Shown one piece after another: positions 33,331 to 46,371 of a stretch of DNA of 64,000 nt. The translations under genes were made by a program, and so were the position numbers. The notes beneath the pieces are model-generated. The model was not told where the DNA came from and searched no databases. It saw nothing but the letters and a program-made list of their open reading frames with translations. Within the stretch, counting starts at the first letter, position 1; each line of letters begins with the position of its first letter. Origin of the DNA: Ashinkailepas kermadecensis (Eukaryota; Arthropoda; Thecostraca; Neolepadidae); contig JAOTOM010004621.1 in the NCBI GenBank assembly GCA_034440615.1, positions 90,001 through 154,000 on the forward strand. The letters run 5' to 3'.

Positions 33331-34720
33331 TGGGCAGCGGCCACAGCACTTCGGTCATCTGATATCAGCTCCGGATAGATCAAGTTCACTCTGGTCATGC
33401 CAGATCAGTTGATGTTATGCCCGGTCAACTTTGCCTGATCTGACTTTCAACAGTGTGTCGAAATCCGCGACATTAAGCGTCGAGGCAAGGACGTAAATAC
33501 AACTCCAAATTGAGATAACTTCCACATCATGAAGAATATAATCATTACAATCGGAATTTGGGCCTGTTTTGAGGAAATGGATCAGCTCCATGTGGCTCAA
33601 ATCCGATTGCCTGCAACAAATCCTACAGAGATAATTTTTAAAAAGTTACATCCTGACGCCTAACTGAGCGAATTCGGACACACGACATTAAAATATTACT
33701 CAATAATACGGACATTAAGCTAATTCAACAAATAAGACATCCCAAACGCCAAACAACTTCCATATACTTCAAATTTCCAAGGACTAGAACTGACAATTTC
33801 CGAGTACGATGCACTGCAAAATTTTATTACGAAGTGCATTTCTTGTTCTGAGTCACTTTAAATCTTGATCTTAATTAACATTGCCGAAAATGTTCCCATT
33901 ACAAAAGTAACTTACCTTCACATTATCCACAGCGTATACGACAAGCAACAATAAGAAGTTGGTAGGCATGCTATGGATATATCCGTGAACATGTTCCAAG
34001 TTTCTCTGGGTCGACCAGATCTCCATTGTCCTGGTAAAACGGCGGGGATTTCCTGGAGGGTGAGGGGGAGGGGTGGGGAGATAGTCGGCGATACGGAGTC
34101 CGCCTGCATAGGAGGGTGTCAGGGCAGGGAAATCGAACCAGACGAAGCACCCTCCTGGTGTGTTAGTCACACAACAAGGAAGCATTACTATATCACTGGG
34201 AGCCCACAATGGCAAGTCAAGCCCACGATGGCAGGTCAGGCCCACAATGGCAGGTCAGGCCCACGATGGCAGGTCAGGCCCACAATACCATGTCAGGTCC
34301 ACGGTGGCAGGTCAGGTGACGTCGAACCGAACGTTACTTGGGTGAATACTTGAATGTATTCCGCAGCTTCACCACTTCCAGCATTATCACCCACTCGGAA
34401 TGGGGTGGGTAAGCCAAGATCAAGCGCTCTTTTGGAAGTCATAGCACTCTTTAGATAATGTTGCTTAAGCACAGAGTATTTTGAAGCCTACTGAGAACCA
34501 CTTCCTCAGTGTGTTAGGAAAGAAACGCGAGTATAGCCGTAATAAGTGTATGTTCACGAGTTGAATCGACATTAAATAGCTTTTGGTATATTCACAATTT
34601 GTTCGTACCAGTAATATTACGATGCTGAGGTGAGCTCCACCCAGGGGTGGACGGGGCTCCACAGACGTCATTAGGACAGGGACTGCGGCGCCCCGTGCGC
34701 TCCGTCGCCCAGAAACTCAC
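33331..34720 (-). other. Rest of a DPP4-like intron
   Basis: Contains a short array of 'ggcaggtcaggcccacaatg' (20 bp) at 34200-34320. An exon-like frame at 33916-34070 was considered and rejected. Confidence 0.6.
34196..34320 (+). repeat. 20-bp minisatellite
   Basis: About six copies of 'gcccac(a/g)atggcaggtcag'. Confidence 0.9.
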
Positions 34721-34871
34721 CATCGTGACTCTGGCGTACGAACAGGCTCGCTCGGTGGTGTTGTCGGAGCAAGTTAGACATTCCGGCGTTGACCGATAGA
34801 TGGCAGACGTGTGGTTGACCCGGTACAAATGCCGTTCGCCCGGCACCCCATGTGGAACAGCCATGAAGTAT
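34721..34871 (-). CDS. DPP4-like: DPP4-like peptidase, propeller exon
   Basis: 151 bp between acceptor cttccacag and donor ATG|gtgagt. It completes an Ile codon, then reads YFMAVPHGVPGERHLYRVNH, TSAIYRSTPECLTC and SDNTTERACSYARVTM. It contains the propeller signature 'P..R.LY.V' and the CLTC...C cysteine cluster seen in DPP4/FAP (CLSC...RCQYY in human). NHT and NTT are potential N-glycosylation sites, consistent with an extracellular domain. Confidence 0.93.
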
Positions 34872-35709
34872 CTGTGGAAGAAGCACTTATGTATTCATGA
34901 TAGGCGATAGAACATCATGAGCTGTGTTACATCCAGCAGCTCACTAGGTTCGTTCTGAGGGATCAAAACTGGAAGCTGCGCCAACGAAATAGTGGGGTGC
35001 GAACTTGGACAGAATGCTTTGGATAAATCGCCAGGGCACGCCGATCCACCTTCTTTTGTAGGGAGTGAGCAATTTGGTACAACGGAAAACCCCGTAGAAT
35101 ATGCTCCAAGCATTTCTAGGCTTCCAGGCGTCTTCATTAGATGGTGGGGGTATTGCAAGCTGGCGTGCGTTTTGCCACATACAGGAAGCATGCTCAACAG
35201 TAATGGCAAGGCTGCGCAAAGCTGACCTACACACAGCGTGATATTACCTTACCCCATATCCACGTTCAGATATGCGTCCTGTCAAGCAAAGCTACCTCGG
35301 CGAGTTATGGCTCCCCAAGTCTCGTTCCGGATACCGGTGACCAGTCCAACGCATAACCGTGACATCACGAAATAACATTAACCCGGCTACCAATTTGGTG
35401 CGCAGTCAAGCCAATTTCGCAACAGAAGGAGGTGTGTGCATGCCTCAATACTTCCAAACTCAGCAGTGCGGGGAATTGCTGCTGTCGACGGTACACAACA
35501 GCAGTGCAATTAGGTTTTCACGAGAAAACACAATCAATTGCGAACTAAAATTAAAAGATGGCATCTCTTGTGAAAGCGACACGCTTAGTAGCAATTCCAG
35601 GTCACAATTCATTATCTTAGAGGGGATAAATTACTTGACATATTATACAGATTGCCGATAGATTGCCTGAGGTTAGACAGGAAGAGGGTGCCGTGCAACA
35701 GTCACTCAC
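34872..35709 (-). other. Intron of the DPP4-like gene
   Basis: Runs from donor AT|gtgagt at 35709 to acceptor ccacag at 34872. No repeat array or mobile element recognised. Confidence 0.7.
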
Positions 35710-35927
35710 ATTTGCCGCGCCTTCTCGTCCCAGGCTAGGATGCGGACCACCTCGAACATGCCAATGGTGACCGGCGTCATCTGCTTCAGCCTCATGTCGA
35801 AGTGGTTGAGGTGGCGGTAGTGGCCGGAGCCGGCATCCCTCACGGGCAACAGGGTCAGGTAGCTGCGACTGTCCGAGGCGTATAGTGGAGCCCCCATGAC
35901 CTCCAGCCAGCCGGGCCGACCCTGCTC
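35710..35927 (-). CDS. DPP4-like: DPP4-like peptidase, propeller exon
   Basis: 218 bp, acceptor cacgtgcag, donor AT|gtgagt. It reads EQGRPGWLEVMGAPLYASDS, then RSYLTLLPVRDAGSGHYRHL, NHFDMRLKQMTPVTIGMFEV and VRILAWDEKARQ. This is the 'GW.....P.F..D...Y......GY.H......T.G.WEV' segment of DPP propellers. A second AG (ggagcag) lies 6 bp into the exon and would remove Glu-Gln. Phase 0 at the start agrees with the 49251 exon. Confidence 0.92.
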
Positions 35928-36195
35928 CTGCACGTGACTCTGAAGCAGCATAGCCAATGAATCAGCACCTCCAGCCAACCCTGTTCCTGCACTTCACTCT
36001 GAAGTGGCATAATCAGTCAATCGGTACCTCCAGCCAGTCCTGCTCCTATACGTGACTCTGAAGTGGTATAGTCGGTCAGTCAGTCAGTACCTCCAGCCAG
36101 TCCTGCTCCTGCACATGACTCTGAAATGGGATAGTCAGTCATTGGCACCCCCAGTCAGTCGGGTCGGCCCCACTCCTGCACGTGACCATGTTGAG
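35900..36195 (-). repeat. ~60-bp repeat seeded on an exon 5' edge
   Basis: 'cctccagcca' recurs at 35900 (exon), 35968, 36027, 36090 and, diverged, about 36148. Each is followed by 'cctgctcctgcacgtgactc'-like sequence and 'tatagtcagtcagtca'. On the minus strand most units keep gtgcag|GAGCAGG, so several decoy acceptors precede the true one. About 27 coding bases are included. Confidence 0.92.
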
Positions 36196-37184
36196 CCTGG
36201 CAGCTATAGGACTGGTCAACAAACACACCAGGAAGCCGGACCGACTGTACAAGACAGCACGAGACTCCGAAGTCTTGACGTTGGCCAATATAAATACCGC
36301 GTTAGGATGGCTCCTGCACGTGACTTTCGATACTTTCATATGATTAAGTTCTGCGCGCTCTCAGCCTGCGGGTGACTTAGTGCGCAGTTTCAGAGTATCA
36401 CCCATATCAGTCAATCAATCAATCAGCACAAGCAAATAGATGCACAATGAACAGAAACAGGTTCGAGTTTCAGAAGAAATAAAAGCATATTGATACGTAC
36501 ATGCAGAGCCGTTCTACGGATGATGTCACAACAATAAACAGGGAAGGCTTCCATCGTTCTCTCTACACGGCCTTCGGTTAGCAGACACAAGCATCGCGCA
36601 ACCAGTCGCTTTTATCAGCCATTCCCAAAGTTATCCATTCTTCGGAGACCATGTCTGGTTCTGTTTGCATTCAATAGATGTGGAAAGGTTTCCACTTGGA
36701 GGTAATATTTGCTCTGAAAGCATACCGTGATATTTCAGGAAAAAATAACATTCATTATCTCAGAGTCTGCCGATTTGCGGCCACATTTGTGAGTTCGGCA
36801 TGATATGAACGAAGGCACAACATAGAGGTACACTGAATGGACGTGCAATTCTGGTGATTATTCTCTCAGGAGCTAAAAGACATCGCACCCGTTCATCCAG
36901 TTCCTGGTTCGTTCCCGAATACCAGCAGATCAGACAAGTTCCGTCATAAAGTGAGCGGGTTGCGCATGCATAGTAGGATTATCCAGTGTGTACAAGCATC
37001 ACAATTGACCATTGTATCTGAGATAAATCAGGAACCAGACAGTGTTCATCTTACTTCGCTTTGACACACGGTAATATTCCAATCTAAAGATCTACCAAGA
37101 CGTCGCGAGGGAAGTATGGGACCCCTCAATGCACTTAACACGATGGGTCCAGCAGGTTCCACGGTGAGAAGATGGATTTTTATA
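36196..37184 (-). other. Part of a 13-kb DPP4-like intron
   Basis: No supported feature. Confidence 0.5.
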
Positions 37185-39068
37185 TGTGCATGAAATTATC
37201 TATACTGAATGAACTGTATTTGTATTTGCGAGATTTAACAAACCGATTCCATAAAATGGATTAATATTTGGTTTGTGTCAGAATACAGTCGGATACATTT
37301 CACAAACATGAGCAAAAATGAAAGCGGCAAGACAACAGTATACAGGGGAAAACCGAACACGTGAAGTCAATTTATAAGATGTTGTTCAGCATCGCGACGA
37401 ACTCGCCCCGTGTCCGAGAAGCGGAAGTGGCCGGCGGCAGTAGGTTCCAGGCCGAGGCTGCCCGGAAGGAGAAGGTTCTGCGTGACATGCTGAGGCGGAA
37501 AGGCGGTGGCTCCAGTGCCCCAGCCACCGTCGCACGAGTGGAGCGCCGGGAGACATCCGACCGCCGGCGGAACAGAGCACGGATCGCCTCGGGGGCTCGC
37601 GGATCATTCAGGGCTCTGAACACGGCGATGTTGTCGCGGTGAGTGATGAGGTCACGGACACTGCGCCAGCCCAGCGTTGCCACTGTCGGCGAGATATGGT
37701 CACGACGACGAGCTCCTACGACGATCCTAGCCCCGAAATTGATCGCCTTCTGCACTCGTCCAAGGTGACATTGGGCAGCCCCGCCCCATACAGTGAAGCA
37801 GTATAGGATGTATGGAAAGACGTGAGACTGAATTAGGAGTTTGCGTGCTTCGGGTGTGAGATGGTGACGGATATTGTGGAGACAGAACAAGGTGGAGTTG
37901 CACTTTTTGACAACGTGGGATATGTGCTCCTCCCAGGATAGGGTGCGGTCAATGATGACTCCCAGCATCTTCACGAATGGCGAGGGGGTTAGGACGTGAC
38001 TGCCAACGTTGAGTTGGTAGGATGTGGCTTTTTTTAGGGATTGGGTCGTGCCGACAAGCAGTAGGGTAGTTTTGGTGGGGTTCATCTTCAAGGAGTTGGA
38101 TGTGAAGTAAGACTGAATAGCAAGGATGGTGTTCTCCTGCCGGGATTTAAGAACGGGTAATTCATCAGGATGTGCAGAGTCTAGCAGCTGGGTGTCGTCG
38201 GCATATGATATCAGACGTCCGTATGGAAGGTATGCTGGCAGGTCATTCATGAAGATGCTGAACAGCAAGGGACCAACCAGGGATCCCTGAGGAACACCAT
38301 GGGATAGCGGAAGGGATAGAGAGCCGCCCCTCACCACCTGCCGCCGGTCAGTAAGGTAGCTGTCAAACCACCTCGGGTCGACGCCGTACCACTGCAGCTT
38401 CCGCAGGAGGATATCATGGTCGACGCTGTCGAATGCTTTGCTTAGGTCGATTGAGATGACCGAAGCGATGTGACCAGTGTCGACACGACGTGTAATCCAC
38501 TCGACAGCGTCGACCAGGGCGTCCTCCGTCGAATGGCATGGCCTGTATGCATACTGGGAGGAGGAAAGAATGTGATTAGTGACTAGATAAGAGGACAGCT
38601 GGATACATACTACTTTTTCACATAACTTGGATAAGACTGGCAAAATAGAGATTGGACGAAAGTTACTGGCGACATCGCGAGGCCCAGATTTGTGAAGTGG
38701 AACAACCGAAGCAGTTTTCCACGAGGTAGGGAACACGCAGGAGACTACAGAAGTGTTAATGATGTGAAGTAGGTGAGGCCCGAGAACCGGAAAACAGTTG
38801 CGGAGAGCGTGCAGTGGTACGCCATCGACGCCAACCGCTTTCGACGAAGACATCTCACATATGGCTCTGAATAGTTCGGGCAGGGTCACCGGGTGTAGCC
38901 GGAGGCCGGTGGTAGTCACACAAGGCAGTCGCGGAGGGATGAGTGGAACGCCGCGGTTGCCAGCAACGAGATCAGCGGCAATGCGTGGGCCCACGGAAGC
39001 AAAGTGACGATTAAATTCGTCCGCCACCGTCGCTGCCAGGCCCCTCACGGCCCCCTCCCCTCTCTGTT
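37185..39068 (-). mobile_element. 5'-truncated LINE
   Basis: Bounded at the 3' side by 'gcaaatacaaatacag' (minus), a simple-repeat-like tail near 37205, and at the 5' side by an abrupt start near 39068. Only the reverse transcriptase half is present; the apurinic endonuclease domain is missing. Inserted in the large intron in the same orientation as the gene. I did not find a clear target duplication. Confidence 0.8.
37372..39048 (-). CDS. Non-LTR retrotransposon reverse transcriptase (partial ORF2)
   Basis: 558 uninterrupted residues. Motifs in order: KAVGVDGVPLHAL (about 74-86), VPLHKSGPRDVASNFRPISI (about 117-136), QYAYRPCHSTEDAL (about 165-178), SIDLSKAFDSVDHDILLRKL (catalytic Asp; about 198-217), HGVPQGSLVGPLLFSIFMND (about 249-268), LISYADDTQLLD (YADD box; about 278-289) and LKMNPTKTTLL, followed by the C-terminal HLGRVQKAINFGARIV region. 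Layout is that of the CR1/L2/Jockey group. The intact frame over this length implies a young insertion. The N-terminal endonuclease is absent, so the copy cannot move by itself. Confidence 0.92.
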   Translation of the reverse strand: MRGLAATVADEFNRHFASVGPRIAADLVAGNRGVPLIPPRLPCVTTTGLRLHPVTLPELFRAICEMSSSKAVGVDGVPLHALRNCFPVLGPHLLHIINTSVVSCVFPTSWKTASVVPLHKSGPRDVASNFRPISILPVLSKLCEKVVCIQLSSYLVTNHILSSSQYAYRPCHSTEDALVDAVEWITRRVDTGHIASVISIDLSKAFDSVDHDILLRKLQWYGVDPRWFDSYLTDRRQVVRGGSLSLPLSHGVPQGSLVGPLLFSIFMNDLPAYLPYGRLISYADDTQLLDSAHPDELPVLKSRQENTILAIQSYFTSNSLKMNPTKTTLLLVGTTQSLKKATSYQLNVGSHVLTPSPFVKMLGVIIDRTLSWEEHISHVVKKCNSTLFCLHNIRHHLTPEARKLLIQSHVFPYILYCFTVWGGAAQCHLGRVQKAINFGARIVVGARRRDHISPTVATLGWRSVRDLITHRDNIAVFRALNDPRAPEAIRALFRRRSDVSRRSTRATVAGALEPPPFRLSMSRRTFSFRAASAWNLLPPATSASRTRGEFVAMLNNIL

Positions 39069-39479
39069 ATAAACATGGTCGAAAACAGTGCGGTAACCGG
39101 TAGACTTCTAAGCTCAACCAACGACTTGTCATACCATCTGAAGCCAACGGTGATTGGAACCGTGGCCTACCCAATTTAATGAGAGGGGAGGGGTGCTTAG
39201 CACCCCCTATACATCTAGCACCCCTATACATCTCAACACAGATCGAGCTCATTTAAGCGGTGAACAGTACCATACATTACCATACACGCTAAGGTGTATG
39301 CAGATGTTTTCCTTTTGGATAGTGGATGAGATCACAGGCAGGCTGAAGTTAACCCGCGCGCTTTCTCCTCCGTCAGATCCTCACACCCCGTCTCGGACTC
39401 CCGCCCAACTTCCAAATGAAGCGTTGCACGAACACGGACGGGATACCACAGGAATGTCCTCGAGAAATAGGGTCCAAAA
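39069..39479. other. Intronic DNA
   Basis: No supported feature. Confidence 0.4.
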
Positions 39480-40170
39480 TGGTCTTATGTGTTATGTTTG
39501 GATAATTTTTAAAATGAGAATGTCCGTTTTGAGAAAAAATCAAGTTTTCAACCACATCTTATATCGACATGTTATGGTAGTATATAGATCGCACAATGCA
39601 ACTTTGACACTATTTAGACCATGGAAACCCAAAACCTACCATAAAAACAACAGTGTCTAACTAGGCTTAGTACAAATTGCGCACTTTATCGTGACCTCAC
39701 TTTAGGTCACTTGACGGAGGTCAATCAAATTGGAAAATGAACTTCTCCTGATGTATCTCCATGTATGGTAAGGTAAAAATGATGCTAGAAGAGCATGCAT
39801 ATTGCAAAAATAGGAAAATTGACTCAAGATGGGCCAAAAATCTCCGTGACCTCAGCACGCCGAAATTACCTGGAACAAAAATCCGAGATATATGTGTTGA
39901 AGCCACAACCCAATTGCACTGACATAGCAAGCTTCATTTCAATATCTCTTCAAGTGTATGAGTTAACAATCCTGAAACATTTTTTAGGCAGTCCTGTAAC
40001 CTAAGCTAGGTCATTGATCTAACATCACGTGAGATTGAAATTTCCGTTTCAGACGCAACAAATATCAAGGAAGAGATAATCAAAATGGTGGGGTTCGGTG
40101 CGCTGCCGTTTTCCCGATGTCGGGGAAAAACTTGGGGGCGTAAAAAGACCTCCTCCCGAGACGGGGCCAG
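39480..40170 (+). repeat. Dispersed repeat family A, right copy
   Basis: Collinear with 150-745 (see first entry) from 'ccataaaaacaacagtgtcta' to 'gtaaaaagacctcctc'. Identity is moderate, with small indels, so the copies are old. No coding capacity was seen. Confidence 0.75.
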
Positions 40171-40649
40171 ATGAGTGTACGATTCTTTTACGGTCAGTTA
40201 GTTCTCTCCATATGCATCAACAAACAGTGCATAATTGAGCCCAAATAGAAGACTACCAATAAACCATGATCCTGGGGTTCTGATCAACAATATGAAGTCA
40301 CAGACGACATGACAAATCTGTTGAATGGGAAAAACTTCGTCACTCTGCGAAGGTTAGGACATGCTATATTCTTTCTCTCCATCGACTAAGTTGGTTTGTA
40401 TCAGCAGGCTTAAATTCTGTGTCTGGTGGGAAAAATAACACTGCTTTTTGGAGGAGGGTCACTAAAATACAATGGAGAGACGTACGTGCTCTGGAACAAA
40501 ATGAATAAATTCAAAGCAGCATATATTTTGGTTATTGGAAACGCATGGCTGCTCAGACTGCTTAGATGCGCTGCCGTAGCATGCACCGAGCCAGAACGCT
40601 TCACGCTGACGTGCGGATATGGTGTTTTGTTGTTGTTGAATCACATGGC
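40171..40649. other. Intronic DNA
   Basis: No supported feature. Confidence 0.35.
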
Positions 40650-41165
40650 AGTGTAGGAAAGTCCTTATTGGCACGCGAAAGTCTAGCAACCTCTTGTTCG
40701 CGATAACTCCAGTCACGAAAGTACCAGTACCTTTTGCTGCCCTGTATTGCACTGCAGCACTCCACGATCACACGAGAACTACAGCCACCGTACAGTACGT
40801 TCTCCTTGGAAGGTAAGCCGTGATACTGCCTTTCCTATGAATTTAGAAGTTGAATTTAGTTGGGAAGCGCGCACGCGTAGCAGCGGTCCGCTCGGTAAGA
40901 GTATTCAAGCTGGACTGGCTGGGGCCGCACGGGCGCTAGTGACTTCGGAAGACCCCCGATCGCGGATTGGTCAAGGGCCGCAGAAGCACACCATGACGGC
41001 ACATCCATGTCGACGGCCTTCTAGAAGGGGAAATAGTCTATTTCTAGTGGCGGTGACGATGCGTTACGTTTACGGTACACTTTTACAATCGCAAGGCTTA
41101 CGGGATCATATCAATTACGGTTACGGGACAGCCAAACGTATAACTTTATGTGAACACAGTTACAT
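40650..41165 (+). repeat. Dispersed repeat family B, uninterrupted copy
   Basis: Matches 6880-7155 plus 9801-10090 without the hAT insertion. Right-end words 'ggcttacgggatcat', 'tacggttacgggacagccaa' and 'cagttacat' are shared. Confidence 0.7.
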
Positions 41166-44100
41166 CTAGCATTAACGACGGCGGCGTGGCGCGTCGGTCG
41201 GTTAGAGGTCATGTGGCGGACGCCTGGCTTGCGGGATGTTAGCCGGAAAGAGGGAGGGGAGGTGCAAAGTCCAACGAACGGCCTCGTTGGGTCAGGCGGT
41301 GGCTGCTTACGTCGACATCCAGACCGGCGGACGCCAGTCTCGGAGCCGGGGACTTGTCGCGCCATGAACAAAGTGGGTTGGGGCTGAATTTACGGGATCA
41401 AGACGCTCAAAACTAACTCTCTTACAGCAGTTATGGCACACCAAGCTGAATCTAAGCTAATTATTCCCGAATAGATGTTGTCAGAGGCTAAGACACACAG
41501 CTCCACCTCCTCAGTCACTTTAGGCCAACTTAGGTCAAACATAGTTACGTTGAGACAAACATTTGCTCATCACATTCTCAAATGTGTTGGTATTTCAAAT
41601 AACATGAAATGCCTGCTATAATTGGGTTACATGTACGCTGTTTATGATGCAATTATCGGTTCGGTACCGTACCAAACTGAGATGAGGCGATGAGAAAGGG
41701 TACTGAGTGCATCGAAATATGCGTCTAAGTTGATATAGATGCCATTTTCAGATGGAAATATCTCAGATAACTAAAACATTGGAAATATTGTCCCATTGAG
41801 CTGTTCAAAACAACTATTTCATCCTAAATTACCTACACTTATTACCGCATCCGCCTATGCTGCCAGATTTTTGGTAGCTTTCTTGCCAGAATTTCGGTCC
41901 TGGTTGCCGATGGGGACCGAGACGAAGAAACGGGTATTTTGATAGTGATGGGCAAAATGCCAACCAATCACAGACAGCCGGTAACTGTAACGACAATATA
42001 TATTGGTAGGAGATCGTCATTCCACTCGGCCGTGTCTTGATGCGAACATTCGCGCTGACGGCGCTAAGCGCGGTCATACTCTCTAACTAAAAGTGATATT
42101 TAACAGAACTGTGCTAATATATCAGCTTGAAATAATTGTATTTGGATGCAAATAGCTGGAAGCTATCTTCACATGTGACGCATGCTAAGTTTTGGTTCCC
42201 TATCAACATTGGCAGACTGCAAGAGTGATTCACCAAAAATATACTGGTCTGGCTGGGCATATAGCTGAGGTAAAGAAGCATTTGTACAGCCGTAGGGAAG
42301 GCTATTTCTGGGTTGAAATTGTCAATTTGTGATGTGTGGAATTTGTGGAAATTATACGTTGGATGGGAGACCTCTGAAGCATTCTATTATCTTGGATGTC
42401 AAAGTGTAAAGTTATGCTTGAAAAATTGGAAGTGGAAAGCTAAGGAAATACAAAAACTAGGAAGATGATGCGGAGGATAGGAAAATAGCGGAGTGTAGGA
42501 CTTCGAACAATATTGGGAGAAGGGAGTGGGAAATTAGTCCAAGCTGTGTGCCATTTGCCACTGAAATCTGTAAATTTTGGGACAAATGTTCATGACCTAC
42601 ATCCAGGTTCCATTGGTGTCTGTATGAGTTCGTAATTACCATAATATCGCATCACGTAAGCTGGTTAATAAATATGCTTTCTACTTTAGTGATACTGACA
42701 GTGTTTCAAATACATGCTATGTAGTTAATTGTTGCACCTGCAGGTGAAGTGGTGAGCAGGGGTGGAGCTTCCTACGAAATTCGTGAAGCCTGGACCCACC
42801 ATCCTTGCGTTGGCCCAATCAACTCCTTGTTCTCTTATCATAAGATCCTATGAGGTGAGCTCATTAACAACATTGGCAGCACTCATTGCGTCCATGAATT
42901 GGGTTTCACCAATAATTTTTTAACTTCTTCACCCATTGCAGTGAGCACGCACATTATTTCTGCCCATGGTGTAGAAAAGCCACTGAGTGGATGTATTCTA
43001 ATCATTTGCCATTTTGAACATTTCACACATTTTAAGAGAGGAGATTGCTCTTAGCTGCTACAAAGGATTGTTAGAAGATTGTACATATATAAGTTTACAT
43101 TCTGAAATCACATGCTGATTTTAATTGCAGGTATAACATGTTTAGCCTATTATATCCTTCAAAGGAAATGCAAAGCTCGGTGAGTGTGCATTCTATGGAA
43201 TGTTTGTACCAAAATAGCAGATGATGATAACTCCATTGTAAAATAAGGAGTCTTCTCACCAATAGAGCATCACATTGGATAGGCTTGTGTGAATTAACTT
43301 TTTTTTAGACTTGCTGTGTTAAAATAGGTACTTCTGTGTTGGATATATAAGAAGAAGAGAGATTGATCAAATAGCTGGTGTTAGTGTGATACTGAAATTT
43401 CTCTAAAATTACCTACAAACCATTCATGATGGTTCATTCATTATTACTTTGATGGTAATTATGATAGCCTGCAAGAAATATGTCCGTTCAATGAACTGTG
43501 ACAAATGGAAAGGACTTCTAACTATTTATTGTGGGGAGGGGGAGGTAACTTATCCCTCATAAAATCTTGCTGAGCGTAGTCATGGGTACATGGGCGTTGA
43601 CTGTGAATAATTACACGAAAAGACAATACACTCGCCTCTCTAAATCATTTTGGAAATATTCCGCCCCTGGCAGCACCAAGATGTCATCCAGATGTTGCGG
43701 AGCTAACTATCGACCAATGAACATTTCACAAAAAATCGTGAAACACAGCACCCCCTCCTCTCCTTCGTCGGTGTGATGTGCGTAACTCCTGGTCCACAAA
43801 GCATTTCAGTGCTACACTTAAACTGGGTAAAGTACCGCTGTATCCTGATATTTCATTCGGATGGGGACATCTATCTTGCGGGTACCATCTCACTGTGTAG
43901 GAGCGTGCCACTTATTTTCAAGTAGGTGCACTTGGACCCGCCCTCAAGGGGCGCATTGCTTTCGGAAGGGTCATACCTGCGGGAGCTTTCGGTGGCAAGA
44001 CGCATTTGCGGTTCCAACTGCCCAGTTGGTGGAGGGGGTCGAAGGTCGGAATGAAAACAAACAAACAATTATTTTGCTCCTCGAATTTCGGCAATGTACG

Positions 44101-46257
44101 CCTGAGGCATCATTATAAAAACGATATTTTACTAGTAAAATTTGTATAGAATTTGAGAAAGCACCGAAAAGGCATGACTTCCTAAAATCAGGCCGCGGGG
44201 TGGGTAGGGTTGGGGGAGCATGCCCCCTGGATTCGCTAGCGGTAAAGCGCATTGGAACTTACCAGAGGGGTGCCTTTGGCCGCAAAATTCCAGGGGACGT
44301 AGTTGGGCTTCTACGAGGGGACGCCTTGTTCCTATGAGGGGGAACCGCGCCATTCTCCGATTGGAAAACTACTAGAATTTCTCCCCGTGATAACTTAATT
44401 CATCGATTCATCGATATTTGGTAGCTTAGATATTTATTTGCTCTGAGTACAGTACAATGGCACGGGATCTGTCTCAAAGTTGTGGGAGAGGGGTGGGGAA
44501 GAGCCACTTTGAAGTCGATGCAGCCAGGATATTTTCAGGATATTTTCAATCATCGGTGCAGCCAGGATATTTTCTAAAGAGGGGCGACCAAAAATGGAAT
44601 GAAAGGGTACATCTTTCAGCGCGAGAAGCGGACCGAATGTTTTAGGTTTTGCGTGATAAAAATCTCGAAATATATCGTTTCATCTAGCGTATTTTGGTTC
44701 CTAAGGGGGCGCGCTCCCTTGGCTGCGCCTTTGCTTTCTATGCAAAACTTATCAGGTTTATGCTAAACCATTGCACGTGGATCGGAGCCCGAAAAGAACA
44801 GATTTGGTAAAACGTTGCAAAATTCGGCATAATGCTTAAGCTGAACAGATTCCGTAAAACGTCCTTAATTATTATTACGCCGTCGATATTCTGCAAGAGC
44901 ACTCGACATGAACGATGTTCTCTATTATCCCATAGGCGCCAATGCTGCATTACTTACTCTGCTACACAATTTAGATGCAACCAAATTACTGCCAGAAAAT
45001 AGCAGCCTTCTAGATAGTGCGAACTAGTATATCTAGGTACGCGACTGGACAGAGTACTTTTCAAAATTGTATCGTAAACAGCGTAATGGTCGCAAGAAGG
45101 AAGACAGTGCTCATCCAATCATGCTGTAGTCTGAACATTTTTTTCTCAAGTTGTATTAGGCAAATTATGAATAACCTGTGTGAGCATTGAATATGACCGT
45201 AACGTGATGCAACCAGCATCTGATAAGACATAGACCCGCATTTGACTTGGTTGGGTCATGTAAGCTGTAGATAGATTCATGCATGCTATCTGAAGAAAAC
45301 GGAGGGCTTGCTAAAACAGCCGACATTTTCAATAGAGTGGGGGATCCTGGCCGCTGGAGCGGCCATGACTTCAGGTGGCCCTGAGGGCAATGCTACAGTA
45401 GATTAATTTCATGTCAGTGGGGTCGGGTGCTCGAGCGACCAGGATCTCTGGTGGCCTCGAGGGTAATGTCACAGTAGATTCAGTTCACATCACAGGACAC
45501 ACATGCACTGGGCATCGTATGTCCCAAAGCACGAAAGCACCGATGGGAACATATTCATCAAAAGTAAAGCACACAACATATTCGTAAGTTTGTGTCCGAA
45601 ACTGTGTGTCCTCGGCAATGACGACATATGTGAACCTGAAATTTTCAGTCGATATAGGAACAGTTTCCAAAGAATGTCCGGTCCATTTCTGCAGGGCGCC
45701 TCCGTTTGACCGGCGGCCAGGTGTGAATATTCACACCTGGGATGGAGGTGGATCAGCCGTTACCTTCTCGGCACGCGCTAGGGTCAGAGTTTTCCGACGA
45801 TCGATAACGGATAAAACACCGAGAGCACAGGTTGGCCTCATGCATTTCATTTTCCCACTTCTCCACGGTATTAAGCATTGGGCAAGTAGTAACGTGACCC
45901 AGCTTGACCACGCTTGACCTTAGTCTCAAACGAACTAAGCCAATCCGATGACCGATTAGCCAAAAAATACATATTACGACGGAATTAAAAGTGGTCAGAT
46001 CTTCTCCGCGTAGCGAAAATGATCAATTGAGACACGCTCCACTAGTAAACTACTGGAACCGGTTTCTAGCGGAAACGCAGAAAGGCTGCTTACACAGTCA
46101 TGTGCGTGTGTAAAAGTGTGGCTGATTGAAGCTATACTCTCACGTAATGCACTTCATCATAATTATTAGCCCATGCATCAACCACTGTCTAGCCGACAGG
46201 AGACGTGCCCTTGGTTTTGTCAGGGAGTAAGGCGCTGTTCCTGGTAGGTAGTTGACT
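41166..46257. other. Large intron segment, no gene recognised
   Basis: AT-rich unique-looking sequence. G-rich patches at 44190-44350 may be element ends. A duplicated phrase 'ggatattttcaggatatttt' occurs at 44525-44575. A repeated 'ggtggcc(c/t)(t/c)gagggcaatg' phrase at 45376-45470 marks a two-copy ~90-bp duplication. No exon is supported. Confidence 0.5.
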
Positions 46258-46268
46258 TATGTATACAT

Positions 46269-46299
<31 letters not shown>

Positions 46300-46310
46300 C
46301 ATATATATAA

Positions 46311-46370
<60 letters not shown>
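46258..46370 (+). repeat. (CA)n-(TA)n-(TG)n microsatellite
   Basis: CA run, TA run and about 55 bp of TG; the CA and TG parts can fold back on each other. Confidence 0.98.

Positions 46371-46371
<1 letters not shown>

Noticed and set aside
33871..34245. Possible DPP4-like exon (minus; LLLLVVYAVDNVK before gtaagt, good pyrimidine tract at 34065)
   Set aside because: The resemblance to the LLLDVYAGP segment is superficial. The true segment (YPMIVEV|YGGPG) is encoded by 30683-30795 and 29481-29661, and inserting this piece would break the phase chain.
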